51,732 nt of DNA from JAVBOO01 sp031550435 (GTDB taxonomy: Bacteria; Bacillota; Clostridia; Lachnospirales; WRAX01): NCBI GenBank assembly GCA_031550435.1, contig JAVBOO010000042.1, positions 1 through 51,732 on the forward strand, read 5' to 3'. Shown piece after piece: positions 1 to 8,286 of this stretch. The position numbers and the translations under genes were made by a program. Each line of letters opens with the position of its first letter. Within the stretch, counting starts at the first letter, position 1. A model generated the notes under the pieces. The model was not told where the DNA came from. It searched no databases and saw nothing but the letters and a program-made list of their open reading frames with translations.

Positions 1-105
1 AGCTTGAGCGGTTTTGAATTTAACGCCCGACGTCCTACAGTCGTGTAAGACAGATATTTTATTAAAAGACAGTAAAAAACCAAATATTTAAGTGTAAAAA
101 AATTT

Positions 106-207
106 AGAGCGGGATATTTACGGACGAATTATATTTTCTTAAACGACTGTAAAAACGCAATTATTTCAGTCTAATCAATTGAAGAGCGGAATATTTCCGG
201 ACGAATT
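106..207. repeat. Diverged tandem duplication, period 77 bp
   Basis: A 25-bp block at 106-130 (starting AGAGCGGGATATTTACGG) recurs at 183-207 with two substitutions. The flanking sequence upstream of each copy is also alignable (a GAC-TGTAAAAA-type stretch before each), so the duplicated unit is about 77 bp. It lies immediately beyond the 3' end of the decayed transposase gene and may be the non-coding end of that insertion sequence. No coding potential was seen in 1-211. Confidence 0.6.
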
Positions 208-211
208 CTCT

Positions 212-1152
212 TTATATGACTGCATTTATCAACTTTTTTACTCCGAGAATGTTAATAACCCTTTTCAAATTGTACGCCAAAAACACCTGTGAAAACTCAC
301 CGGTTGCGTTATCGGTACCTTTTGTTAGTAGATAGTCTGCTTCCATCGCACGCTTCACAGCGCCAAACGGATGCTCAACAATAGATTTACGGGTTTTTGT
401 GATTTCGGTGTCGGATTTGATAGTAACCTGTTTAATGTGCAAATTTTCCACATTATATTCCTTACTAAACCCCGATTTCTTCATTTTTATATCAAATGTT
501 CGATATTTTTCATTTGTGCATCTACTGGTACACTTAGCGCAAGCTTTGCTGTTGTAATATCTTGCCTGTTGTCCGCTTTTCTTATAACAACCGGGAACCT
601 GACTTGACCCATTGGGCAAATGACAATATTTCGTTCTTTTCTATGTACACCCCGTCCGTTTTCATGCGAAACAATTTCTTCGGCTTCTTGTTCATCGCAG
701 GGGATGCAAATGCTTCCGTCAGAGCCTGAAACTTGAGGCGTTATACCGTTTGCCAAACATTCGGCAATTTCGCTTGCATTGTTGAACCCCTTATCTGCAA
801 CAACAGCAATGTCAGGTGCGTTTAAAATTTCTGCGGTCATTGCTGCCATGTCGGACAATTGGTTCATATCGTTGCCGTAGTTGGTAACTTTAAACTCTGC
901 AATCAATTTATGCTTTGAATCCACAGATGTTTGCACATTATCCATAAACATACAGTTTCAAAAGATCATACGGGCAGTATGATGGCCGACCCGTATCTTT
1001 TGAGGTGCCTTGGTAAAACCAAGATCAAACAATTCCAAGCTTTCTATGTACGCATCAATTACTCGTACAGGATTTCCTTCGTCTATATATTCATCAATGC
1101 TATCGGGAAATAGAATTATCTGATTTCGATTTGCTCCTGTTATGTATCCCAT
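212..1152 (-). pseudogene. IS1182-family transposase, frameshifted and internally deleted
   Basis: Three pieces in different frames together resemble an IS1182-type DDE transposase. The start (1152 to about 970) gives the N-terminal part. A frameshift near 960-970 hides a short KLYVYG-type stretch, which is then joined directly near 940-945 to DNVQTSVDSKHKL, normally well over 100 residues further on. So the segment between the N-terminal domain and the catalytic core is deleted. The middle piece carries VVADKGFNNASEI. A second frameshift near 600-620 leads to the C-terminal piece with VEHPFGAVKR and AYNLKRVINILGVKKL, hallmark motifs of the family. It cannot encode an active transposase. A TATAAT-like box lies in the upstream AT-rich stretch (about 1195-1210, minus), but no good -35 was seen. 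Terminal inverted repeats could not be assigned. Confidence 0.85.
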
Positions 1153-1333
1153 CCCTTATACTTCCGCCTGTATGCTCCCCTTGCATCGTTCCATACATTA
1201 TATCATTTTGGGGTGAGATTTTCATCGGTTTTGACACAGTCTCTCCTGCGTAGCCCGGTTTATGCCGCAGTAATAGTATTACCTAAACATTGGATGATTA
1301 TTACATTTACACTGTTCGATGGCCAGAACCTGT

Positions 1334-1782
1334 TTATACGAAAAATCGTTTGTAGATTTTCAAATTGCTGTCTTTGAATACATTCAAAATAATTTTAATG
1401 TCATGTTTTTTATGAAAATCCACCACTTCGAATAAGGCAACTTCAGCAGCTTAATTTTGTGGGAAACGGTACTCTCCAGTTGAGATGCAGCAGAAAGCAA
1501 TGCTTTTTATCTTATTTTTCACCGCCAAAGTAAGGCAGGAGCGGTAACAGCTTTTCAACTCCTCTCTGTGTTGTGCGGTCAGTTCGCCCATCACAATCGG
1601 GCCAACCGGATGGAGGATATACCGGCTGGGCAGATTAAACGCCGGCGTGATTTTTGCCCCTCCGGTCGGTTTGTCATGTCCCTGATTTTGCATCATTTCA
1701 TGACGGCACGGCGAAGCCGAACGCCTGCGAATGTGTGAATGGCGTTGTCAATGCAATTGTGGCAGGGAACAAAACAACTTGC
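1334..1782 (-). pseudogene. Zinc-macrodomain (protein-ADP-ribose hydrolase type) remnant
   Basis: Reading on the minus strand, CHNCIDNAIHTFAGV, the zinc/macrodomain signature of Clostridia-type macrodomain proteins, appears near 1770-1725. A frameshift near 1693 switches to the frame with GHDKPTGGAKITPAFNLP, ILHPVGPIV and IKSIAFCCISTGEYRF. An in-frame TAA at 1451-1453 interrupts it, after which the same frame continues with ILNVFKDSNLKIYKRFF up to a stop at 1334. Intact relatives are about 260 residues; here the N-terminal third is missing and two lesions are present, so this is a decayed fragment. The family removes ADP-ribose from proteins or hydrolyses O-acetyl-ADP-ribose. The 5' edge abuts the end of the DUF218 gene. 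Family assignment is from recognised motifs. Confidence 0.75.
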
Positions 1783-1798
1783 CGTAATTGTTAAAATG

Positions 1799-2569
1799 TT
1801 AAAATGCCGCTTCAAATACCAAAAAGTACAAAAGAGCAAGGTATTCCCTGCTGTAATAGCTCGGCAGCATATAGAACTGAGACGGCGCTGCAAACCCTTC
1901 GGCATCGAGACCGGTCTTTGCGGCCATCAAACCGGCGCGAAGCATGTGAAAATCATTCGACACAAATACGGCGGAGTAGGGCCTGCCGGCGAACAACCCG
2001 TCAAGCAGCACTTTCGAGTATTTAAAGTTTTGCAAAGTCGTCAAGGATTTGTCTTCTTTATATATTCTATTCGGTTCGATTCCTCCGGCAGTAAGATAAC
2101 GCTCCATTGCCAATGCTTCCGGTATCGGCTCGTCGTCACCCCGTCCGCCGGACACCACTACTATTGTATCGGGATTTCTTCTCAAATACTCCGCGGCCTT
2201 GTCCAGCCTGAGCGCGAGCGTCGATGATACCTGTTCTCCGCGCAAACCCGCCCCAAGTACGATTACAACGTCTTTTTCGTCTGCGGGGATACGGTTTGAT
2301 ATAACTCGGACAGCGACGCACATTATCGTAAAACTGAGGATAACAAACGCCAGGCAGATAAAAAAAGCGATTTTAAGCTTTTTCCCGATGCCGGCATTAG
2401 TAACACTGCTGATTTTGTCCCAAAAAACGGCAGCAATAAAAATAAGCGCACCGAATAAACCGGGCAGAAGATAACCGAGATTAAAACTCAGAACCGCGAG
2501 CATTTCGATACTGTAGATCAGTGAAAAAATACCCGTGATGATAAGTATTACTCTTAATGCGGTTTTCAT
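1799..2569 (-). CDS. YdcF/SanA-like DUF218 membrane protein
   Basis: 256 residues. Three hydrophobic segments (about residues 5-25, 27-50 and 66-88) anchor the protein in the membrane. A DUF218 domain follows from about residue 99, with VVIVLGAGLRG, VVVSGGRGDDEPIPEA and a downstream TTLQNFKYSK stretch, in the order typical of YdcF/SanA/ElyC proteins. Family members are linked to envelope integrity and lipid-carrier or peptidoglycan precursor metabolism, but the reaction here is unknown. The start is supported by GAGG seven bases upstream. It lies 36 bp downstream of the pantothenate kinase gene on the same strand, so cotranscription is possible. Confidence 0.85.
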   Translation of the reverse strand: MKTALRVILIITGIFSLIYSIEMLAVLSFNLGYLLPGLFGALIFIAAVFWDKISSVTNAGIGKKLKIAFFICLAFVILSFTIMCVAVRVISNRIPADEKDVVIVLGAGLRGEQVSSTLALRLDKAAEYLRRNPDTIVVVSGGRGDDEPIPEALAMERYLTAGGIEPNRIYKEDKSLTTLQNFKYSKVLLDGLFAGRPYSAVFVSNDFHMLRAGLMAAKTGLDAEGFAAPSQFYMLPSYYSREYLALLYFLVFEAAF

Positions 2570-2605
2570 TATATTGCCTCATTCTCTGTTTATTTGGAAC
2601 TGCGA

Positions 2606-3433
2606 CTACTCGTGCCGTAATAAAGTCAGGGCAGCTCCTATGGCAGTTGCGTATATCGCCTCGGATGGTATTAAAAAGTTGATACCCATGAGTTTTTTAA
2701 AGGCCTTAAATATTTCTCGCGCCTGAGGAAGCTCAGTTAAAGCGCCAACTGCGACAACGGTATCAATAGTATCGTTCTTACAAAGAAACGAAGCCATCAC
2801 GCCGGCAGTCTGCAAAATCGTGTTAACAATTCCCAACACAACATCCTCTTTTTCCGCGCCGTCTGAAAGCTTCCCGAAATTTGCGGCTGTTGTTTCTGGA
2901 GGCAGCGTAGGGATTATGTCGTCGCTGATGTCTTTAATCATTAGGTCAACGTTGTGCAGGTCGCCTTTTTCCGAGAGTCTTACTATGGTTTCAAAGCTTG
3001 AAATATTAAACATATATTTACACATGCCCGTAAGCATGCCGCCGCCGACCCCGGAGCCTCCCAAATGCTTGATTTCGGCTCCGTCTGCCCGTACAAATGC
3101 AGTACCCGTTCCCAGACTCGCGATAATCGCCCGCTTTTGGCCGGAAAGTTCAAGCCCGCCTGTACCGACTGCGACAAATTCGTCTACCGGTCTCGTCGGT
3201 ATACCGTAAATATCATGCTTGATTTGAGACGAACCGACGCCCGTAACCGCGATTTGGTCGACATCCGAAAGAGGGATGTTGTTCTCGAAAATAAATCTGC
3301 CTATTGCGCCGTACGCACTTGTCAGTCTGTCCCCGGCCCGAACCTGTACCGCTCCGATATATTTGCCGTTTCTGTCAAAACCGGCAGCTTTCGTTGTTGA
3401 GCCGCCTATATCTATGCCCAGAGTTATCATCAT
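2606..3433 (-). CDS. coaW: Type II pantothenate kinase (CoaW-like)
   Basis: 275 residues of the ASKHA fold. The N-terminal phosphate loop GIDIGGSTTK (about residues 6-15), AVTGVGSSQI, ASLGTGTAFVRA and HLGGSGVGGG match type II (Fumble-like) pantothenate kinases of Gram-positive bacteria, which phosphorylate pantothenate in the first step of coenzyme A synthesis. BadF/BcrA-type activases share the fold but usually carry a Cys-based Fe-S site, which is not evident here. The start ATG overlaps the stop of the upstream ECF transporter gene by one base (TGATG), so the two are translationally coupled; uptake and trapping of pantothenate fits this pairing. The start is followed by a second ATG; the first is chosen. 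Confidence 0.82.
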   Translation of the reverse strand: MMITLGIDIGGSTTKAAGFDRNGKYIGAVQVRAGDRLTSAYGAIGRFIFENNIPLSDVDQIAVTGVGSSQIKHDIYGIPTRPVDEFVAVGTGGLELSGQKRAIIASLGTGTAFVRADGAEIKHLGGSGVGGGMLTGMCKYMFNISSFETIVRLSEKGDLHNVDLMIKDISDDIIPTLPPETTAANFGKLSDGAEKEDVVLGIVNTILQTAGVMASFLCKNDTIDTVVAVGALTELPQAREIFKAFKKLMGINFLIPSEAIYATAIGAALTLLRHE

Positions 3434-4083
3434 CAGAATCTTTCCTTAAGTATATACTTTCTTATGGGTCTTGCGATAAAGCTTGTAGAAAGCGCGCATA
3501 TAACGGCTTCGGGTATTCCGCTGGTCAAAACTATACTTCCGAGAGCGCCGAGAACAAAGGCATACTCCTTGCCGATCAACGCAGCGTAGCTTTTACCGAA
3601 AAACAGATAAATGCCGCCGAGTACAAAAAACGTGTTTGCGAAACTTCCGAGTGCGCCGCTTACGGCATATGCGGTTAATTCTTTTTTACCCTTGAAAACT
3701 TTTTTCATTCCGGAAAATACTGTTCCCGTTATAAATCCTATCAGTATTCTCGGAACAAAGCATATCAGCAAACTTCCGAAATTACCATGGAGTTCTCCGA
3801 GAGAATAAAACGGTGAGAACAAAAACGCCATAGCGGGGTTAGCCGGCATAAACGTCCAAACCGTTAAACTGAAAAGCCCGGCGAAAAAGCCCATAAGCGT
3901 TCCCGCTGCCGTGCCAAGCACCGCCGCTGTAACAACGACCGGCACACCGGCAAGGGTCGCGACTATCGGGCCTAAGGCGGGAAGAGACCCGAGTGGGGTA
4001 AAGCAAAATATGGCTTCAATTGCAAGCAATACAGAAAATTGCGTTAGTTTCAGTATGTTGGAACTTGTTTTCGTTGCGGTCAT
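3433..4083 (-). CDS. ECF transporter S component, probably for pantothenate (PanT-like)
   Basis: About 216 residues with roughly six hydrophobic segments, typical of substrate-binding S components of energy-coupling-factor vitamin transporters. The start is one of two consecutive ATG codons; the second (4083) has the better distance, six bases, from the AAGGAG ribosome binding site, while 4086 has three. The gene overlaps the following pantothenate kinase by one base, which supports pantothenate as the substrate. The EcfA/A'/T energising module is not in this window and must be shared from elsewhere. Substrate is inferred from context only. Confidence 0.75.
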   Translation of the reverse strand: MTATKTSSNILKLTQFSVLLAIEAIFCFTPLGSLPALGPIVATLAGVPVVVTAAVLGTAAGTLMGFFAGLFSLTVWTFMPANPAMAFLFSPFYSLGELHGNFGSLLICFVPRILIGFITGTVFSGMKKVFKGKKELTAYAVSGALGSFANTFFVLGGIYLFFGKSYAALIGKEYAFVLGALGSIVLTSGIPEAVICALSTSFIARPIRKYILKERF

Positions 4084-4156
4084 CATATTCTCCTTTTTTG
4101 ATGCAAAATTGGTTTGAGCTTGTTTTTGGCATAAATATCACTGTTTTCAGACAGGG

Positions 4157-6079
4157 TTAATTTTTTCTGAAGAAATCATACACCTCTTTTGCGGCCTTTG
4201 CGTTCATTTTCGGCGCTTCACACAGCTCCTCGACTGTTGCGTAACGTATTTTGTCGACTGAACCGAAAAATTTAAACAATTCTTTTTTTCGCGCCGGGCC
4301 AATGCCTTTGATATCGTCAAGTGCCGATTTTACGAGCTTTTTCTCGCGCAGTTTTCTGTGATATTCTATCGCGAATCTGTGCACTTCGTCCTGCATGCGG
4401 GTTATAAGTTTAAATCCTTCAGAAGTTCGGGGCAGGCTTATTTCCTTGTTTTTATAGATTAGGCCTCTCGTGCGGTGGTCATCGTCTTTAACAAGACCGC
4501 AGCAGGGTATTGAAAGCCCGAGAGTGTCGAGTACCCGCTCGGTTACGTTTACCTGACCTCTTCCTCCGTCCAGGCATACTATATCCGGCAAACGGGCAAA
4601 CTTTGCTTTTTTGATTATCGCGGCTCTTTCTTCGTCGGTTTCTGCCTTTTCGGCTTCCTCAACGTCCTTAAAATAGTGTTCGAAGCGTCTGCGTATTACT
4701 TCCTCCATGCTCGCGTAGTCATCGGCCCCGACGACTGTTTTGAGTCTGAATTTTCTGTAATCGTTTCGTTTCGGTATCCCGCCCTCAAAAACAACCATGG
4801 AGGCGACGGACTCATAGCCCTGTATATTGGAGATGTCATAGATTTCGAATCGCTTCAACTCGGAGTCTATGCCGAGAGCCGATGCGATTTCTGCCGCCGC
4901 GCCGACTGTGCGCTGTTTTTCGCGCTTTAACTGTTCGCCGAACTGCGAAAGCTGGATATGAGCGTTTTTTGAAGCAAGCTGTACCAGTTTGAGCTTTTCT
5001 CCGCGCTTAGGCACGATAAGCGAAACTTTTGAGCCTCGTTCGCGTGACAGCCATTCAGTAATAATTTCGCCGTCGCCGATTTCTGTTTCTACATAAATCT
5101 CCTTTGGGATAAACGGTGTACCGCTGTAATGCTGTTTTATAAAATCCGTCAGTATTTCGGAAACTGTCAGACTTCCGACTCCGGAAAGCATAAAATGCTC
5201 TCTTCCCGTTATTTTTCCGCCGCGCATAACGAAAACCTGCACAAGCGCATCGTCGTTTTCTCTGGCAACAGCCGTATAGTCTTGATTTTCTTCGCTGAGA
5301 TTATCGAGCCTTTGCTTTTCCTCAAGCTTTTTTATCGCATAAATCTTATTTTTTACACCTTGCGCTTTTTCATATTCCAAATCGTCCGAAAATGCATACA
5401 TCTCGGTTTCAAGCTTTTTCAGAATCGCTCCGTGGTTGCCGTCCAAAAAGTCAAGAGCTTCGTCTATCATGCGCATGTAGTCCTCATATGAAACGCTTTT
5501 GTCGCAGGGAGAACAGCACAGACCGATGTGGCTGTTAAGGCACGGGCGGAAGTTATTTCCGTCTTTTGCCACGGTTCTCGTGCAAAGCCTGAACTTCCAC
5601 AGTTCCCTTATAAGGTTTATGACCTCGGAAACCGCAAAACCGCTTGTATAAGGCCCGAAGTAGCGCGAACCGTCCTTAACGAATTCTCTTGTCATAAATA
5701 CTCTGGGGAACTCATCGGCCAAAGTTACTTTTATATACGGATATGTTTTGTCGTCCTTTAGTAAAACATTGAACCTCGGCCAATGCTTTTTTATAAGCGT
5801 ACATTCGAGTATGAGTGCTTCGACTTCGGTATCGGTTACGATGTATTCAAACGAGCGTATCAGCGGAACCATAGTTTCAAGCTTCCACTGATTTGCGTTA
5901 GCGGGCTGAAAATAGCTGCGAACTCGGTTTCGTAAGATTTTTGCCTTACCGACATATATTACGGTCTCCGACTCGTCTTTCATTAAATAGACTCCCGGGG
6001 AGGTCGGAAGTTTTTTTAGTTCTGTCTGTATGTCAAACAAGTCTCTCACCGTCCGGTATTTCTTTTTCGGTATATACAT
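4157..6079 (-). CDS. uvrC: Excinuclease ABC subunit C
   Basis: About 640 residues. It makes both incisions around UvrB-bound DNA damage in nucleotide excision repair. Domains in order: GIY-YIG nuclease (PGVYLMKD and IYVGKA near residues 28-46), a cysteine cluster (CLNSHIGLCCSPC), a UVR motif for UvrB binding (YEKAQGVKNKI), the RNase H-like nuclease with EIYDISNIQG and CLDGGRGQVNV, and C-terminal helix-hairpin-helix repeats (IKGIGPARKKEL). An upstream ATG at 6151 is unlikely because it would take up most of the spoVB promoter region. The ATG at 6079 has only a close AGGA; a TTG at 6040, preceded by GGTGAG, gives the start usual for the family (LFDIQTELKKLP). It may be transcribed together with the transporter gene 70 bp downstream. 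Confidence 0.95.
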   Translation of the reverse strand: MYIPKKKYRTVRDLFDIQTELKKLPTSPGVYLMKDESETVIYVGKAKILRNRVRSYFQPANANQWKLETMVPLIRSFEYIVTDTEVEALILECTLIKKHWPRFNVLLKDDKTYPYIKVTLADEFPRVFMTREFVKDGSRYFGPYTSGFAVSEVINLIRELWKFRLCTRTVAKDGNNFRPCLNSHIGLCCSPCDKSVSYEDYMRMIDEALDFLDGNHGAILKKLETEMYAFSDDLEYEKAQGVKNKIYAIKKLEEKQRLDNLSEENQDYTAVARENDDALVQVFVMRGGKITGREHFMLSGVGSLTVSEILTDFIKQHYSGTPFIPKEIYVETEIGDGEIITEWLSRERGSKVSLIVPKRGEKLKLVQLASKNAHIQLSQFGEQLKREKQRTVGAAAEIASALGIDSELKRFEIYDISNIQGYESVASMVVFEGGIPKRNDYRKFRLKTVVGADDYASMEEVIRRRFEHYFKDVEEAEKAETDEERAAIIKKAKFARLPDIVCLDGGRGQVNVTERVLDTLGLSIPCCGLVKDDDHRTRGLIYKNKEISLPRTSEGFKLITRMQDEVHRFAIEYHRKLREKKLVKSALDDIKGIGPARKKELFKFFGSVDKIRYATVEELCEAPKMNAKAAKEVYDFFRKN

Positions 6080-6187
6080 TCCTGTGTCCGAATATATTTT
6101 AACATTAAAACAAGCCGATTGAAACATGTTTTTCAAAGTCCGCGCACACAAACTCGCTCGGCTTGAATTCGACCTCGGGAGAAAAAT

Positions 6188-7759
6188 ATGGCTCTTAAGA
6201 AAAAAAGCATTATAACCGGCGCGTTAATTCTGACGCTGGCAAGCATTGTAACAAGATTACTGGGGTTTGTCTACAGAATCTATATGTCTAACTCCATCGG
6301 CGCGGAGGGTATGGGGCTGTATCAGCTCATAATGCCTGTATACTCTCTCGCATGGAGCATAACATGTTCGGGCATCACAACAACTGTGTCAAAGCTGATC
6401 GCTCAGGAAAACGCAAAGCGTGAATACGGCAACATGGGAAGAATACTGAAACAAGCTCTGTTTTTGACCTGCGGGCTTTCCCTTGCGGTCACCACTGTCT
6501 TGTTCTTGTTTTCTTCGCAAATCGCGGTTTCGATACTCGGAGATTCCAGAACGCAGCTTTCTCTGAAATATCTGGCGTTTGCCGTACCTTTTATGGCGGC
6601 CGGCTCTTGTATACGCGGCTACTTTTTTGGTTTGCAGGAACAGGTTGTACCCGCGGTCTCACAAGTTGCCGAGCAAATCGTGCGCATGGCCGTGATTTAT
6701 ATTATCGGCGCGATGTTGGTTCCCATGGGACTCGAATATGCCTGTCTTGCCGCTGTTTTCGGCGTTATACTCGGAGAGCTGATATCGTTTTTTTATGTGC
6801 TTGCCGCGTACAGATTTTTCAAATCAAAGAACAAGCTTACGAAAAAGCCGATTTTGTCGCCGTCCGCAAGCTTGTATATGATAGTCTCGATGGCGCTGCC
6901 CCTATCAATGAACCGCATAGCCAACTCACTGCTTTCGACTGCGGAAAACCTGCTCATACCCCAAAGGCTGCAAATGTCCGGCATGAGTGCTCAAGAGGCC
7001 ATGAGCCTTTTCGGCAGGGTTACAGGTATGGCCATGCCGCTTATATTTTTTCCGTCCGCTCTGCTCGTGTCGCTGTCTGTTGCGTTAGTGCCGGCGATAG
7101 CCGAAGCTTCGGCGGTTAAAAACAAGCGCAGGATCAGCGAGACTGTTTCAAAGTCGTTAATGTTTACGAGCATAATCGGATCATTTGCCGCAATGGTTTT
7201 CACTGTTTTACCCGATGAACTGGGCAGGGCGATTTACAATCAAGATATCGGCTGGATATTGTTTACTATGGGGATAATGTGCCCGCTTTGGTACTTGGGT
7301 ATCACTATTTCAGGACTTTTAAACGGTATGGGAGAGCAGCTTTTTATATTCAGGAACAGTATAATATCATCTGTTATTACAATCTCCTGTATTTATTTCT
7401 TTGTTCCCCAATACGGTGTCGCCGCGTTCATAGTAGGCTGGGCGATAGCTCTGCTCTTTGTTACCGTTGTTTCGCTGTTTAAACTTCGAAAATCCGCCGG
7501 GGTCGACATAACGATAGCAAGATGGTTTGTCAAACCGGCGCTTGTTGCCTGCGCCGCGGGGTTGGTCACGGAGTATGTTTCCAATAATTTTGTTTTCCCG
7601 GTACTGGGGAATTTACCGGGGCTGGCGGCTTCGCTGATGATTATGAGTGTACTCTACATAATATTTATCGTTCTGTTCGGCTGTATAAAAATTTCGGACA
7701 TAAAACGCTTGTATAGGCGCAGTCCGTTTGCGGCGGGAGAAAACAAGCTTAAGCAATAA
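6188..7759 (+). CDS. spoVB: SpoVB-like lipid-linked precursor flippase
   Basis: 523 residues and about 14 hydrophobic segments. The N-terminus (TLASIVTRLLGFVYRIYMS, with GAEGMGLYQL following) is characteristic of the SpoVB/MurJ branch of the MOP exporter superfamily. In sporulating Firmicutes SpoVB acts in the mother-cell membrane and is needed for spore cortex peptidoglycan, probably as a lipid II flippase; close paralogues work in vegetative cells, so the stage of expression is not certain. GGGAG six bases before the ATG supports the start. It is divergent from uvrC, with about 110 bp between the chosen starts. No clear terminator directly follows; the next hairpins belong to repeats. Confidence 0.82.
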   Translation: MALKKKSIITGALILTLASIVTRLLGFVYRIYMSNSIGAEGMGLYQLIMPVYSLAWSITCSGITTTVSKLIAQENAKREYGNMGRILKQALFLTCGLSLAVTTVLFLFSSQIAVSILGDSRTQLSLKYLAFAVPFMAAGSCIRGYFFGLQEQVVPAVSQVAEQIVRMAVIYIIGAMLVPMGLEYACLAAVFGVILGELISFFYVLAAYRFFKSKNKLTKKPILSPSASLYMIVSMALPLSMNRIANSLLSTAENLLIPQRLQMSGMSAQEAMSLFGRVTGMAMPLIFFPSALLVSLSVALVPAIAEASAVKNKRRISETVSKSLMFTSIIGSFAAMVFTVLPDELGRAIYNQDIGWILFTMGIMCPLWYLGITISGLLNGMGEQLFIFRNSIISSVITISCIYFFVPQYGVAAFIVGWAIALLFVTVVSLFKLRKSAGVDITIARWFVKPALVACAAGLVTEYVSNNFVFPVLGNLPGLAASLMIMSVLYIIFIVLFGCIKISDIKRLYRRSPFAAGENKLKQ

Positions 7760-7823
7760 AGCGGTGAGTTTTAAAGTCGTTTTCAGTCTCGTTATTTCCG
7801 CGTATCGATTCTACGCATTACTC

Positions 7824-7861
7824 CGGCACAAGTAACCGCTAAGTATTTTATGCGGTATTTA
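7824..7861 (+). repeat. Module D (ACCGCG) repeat, partial copy
   Basis: CGGCACAAGTAACCGC, AAGTATTTTATGCGGTATTT: the left part of a module found complete at about 8247-8286, 8393-8444 and 11343-11395 and in fragments at 45889, 50081 (reverse) and 51405 (reverse). It can form ACCGC/GCGGT stems. Here it runs straight into the next repeat at 7859. Confidence 0.7.
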
Positions 7862-7935
7862 TTGAGGCGACAATTAATCATTCGCTAAACTTGTCGCCTC
7901 AATCCCCCTAGGCACTCAAGGCCGGTATAAGTGGG
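7859..7935 (+). repeat. Dispersed 77-81-bp element, copy 1
   Basis: Begins with a perfect 13-bp inverted repeat, ATTGAGGCGACAA at 7861-7873 and its complement at 7891-7903, with a 17-base loop, followed by TCCCCCTAGGC and GGCCGGTATAAGTGGG. A diverged copy lies at 43782-43862 with the same order of blocks. It abuts a module D fragment on the left and lies 20 bp before a 109-bp element on the right. Confidence 0.75.
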
Positions 7936-7955
7936 GGCAATAACTTTTGGGGCAT

Positions 7956-8064
7956 GTTGAAAAATTGCCTAGTGGCTTTCCCTTAAAAATGGAAAATCAC
8001 CATTTTCCAAGGGAGAGCGCCGCTCGCTCAGACCAATTTTTAGTCTTCGTACGCAATTTTCAAT
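7956..8064 (+). repeat. 109-bp terminal-inverted-repeat element, copy 1
   Basis: Starts GTTGAAAAATTGC and ends GCAATTTTCAAT, imperfect terminal inverted repeats. Internally there is a CCCTT...AAGGG stem with an inner AAATGG/CCATTT pairing, an invariant GAGCGCCGCTCGCTC hairpin and an AGAC/GTCT stem. Copies of exactly the same length lie at 11111-11219 and 22968-23076; an end fragment lies at 50238. All share GGGCAT or GGCAT just outside the left end, so the true border may lie a few bases further out. There is no open reading frame of note inside. It looks like a miniature mobile element or a dispersed structured RNA/DNA element. Confidence 0.85.
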
Positions 8065-8090
8065 ACTTCTTTTTGCGGCAATATAAGCGT

Positions 8091-8124
8091 AAAGCCCAGC
8101 CGGAGCTGCCGGTTCGGGCTTTTT
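8091..8124 (+). terminator. Intrinsic terminator-like hairpin
   Basis: AAAGCCC at 8091-8097 pairs with GGGCTTT, with an inner CCGG/CCGG pairing, followed by six T residues. The flanks CGTAAA and TTTACG are also complementary, so it could work in both directions. It lies 330 bp after spoVB, between a 109-bp element and the tandem composite repeats. Confidence 0.6.
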
Positions 8125-8130
8125 TACGTT

Positions 8131-8286
8131 ATTACTTCGGCAACAAAATATAGGAAAACGCTATATTTTGTTGTACCCTCACAAGACGCAGATACGCCGC
8201 ATTTGAGCGCTGCGGCGTATCTAAGCGCGTCTGCTCGGCACGAGTACCGCGTAAGTATTTATGCGGTATTTAACTTCCGCGGTAAT
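8131..8286 (+). repeat. Composite structured repeat, tandem copy 1 (156 bp)
   Basis: Three modules in a row. Module B: CAACAAAATATAG at 8141-8153, loop GAAAACG, and the exact complement at 8161-8173. Module C: AGATACGCCGCA and TGCGGCGTATCT around a nine-base loop (about 8190-8222). Module D: ACCGCG...TATTTTATGCGGT-type sequence ending TTCCGCGGTAAT. It is directly followed by a second copy that differs mainly by two extra bases. Confidence 0.85.
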
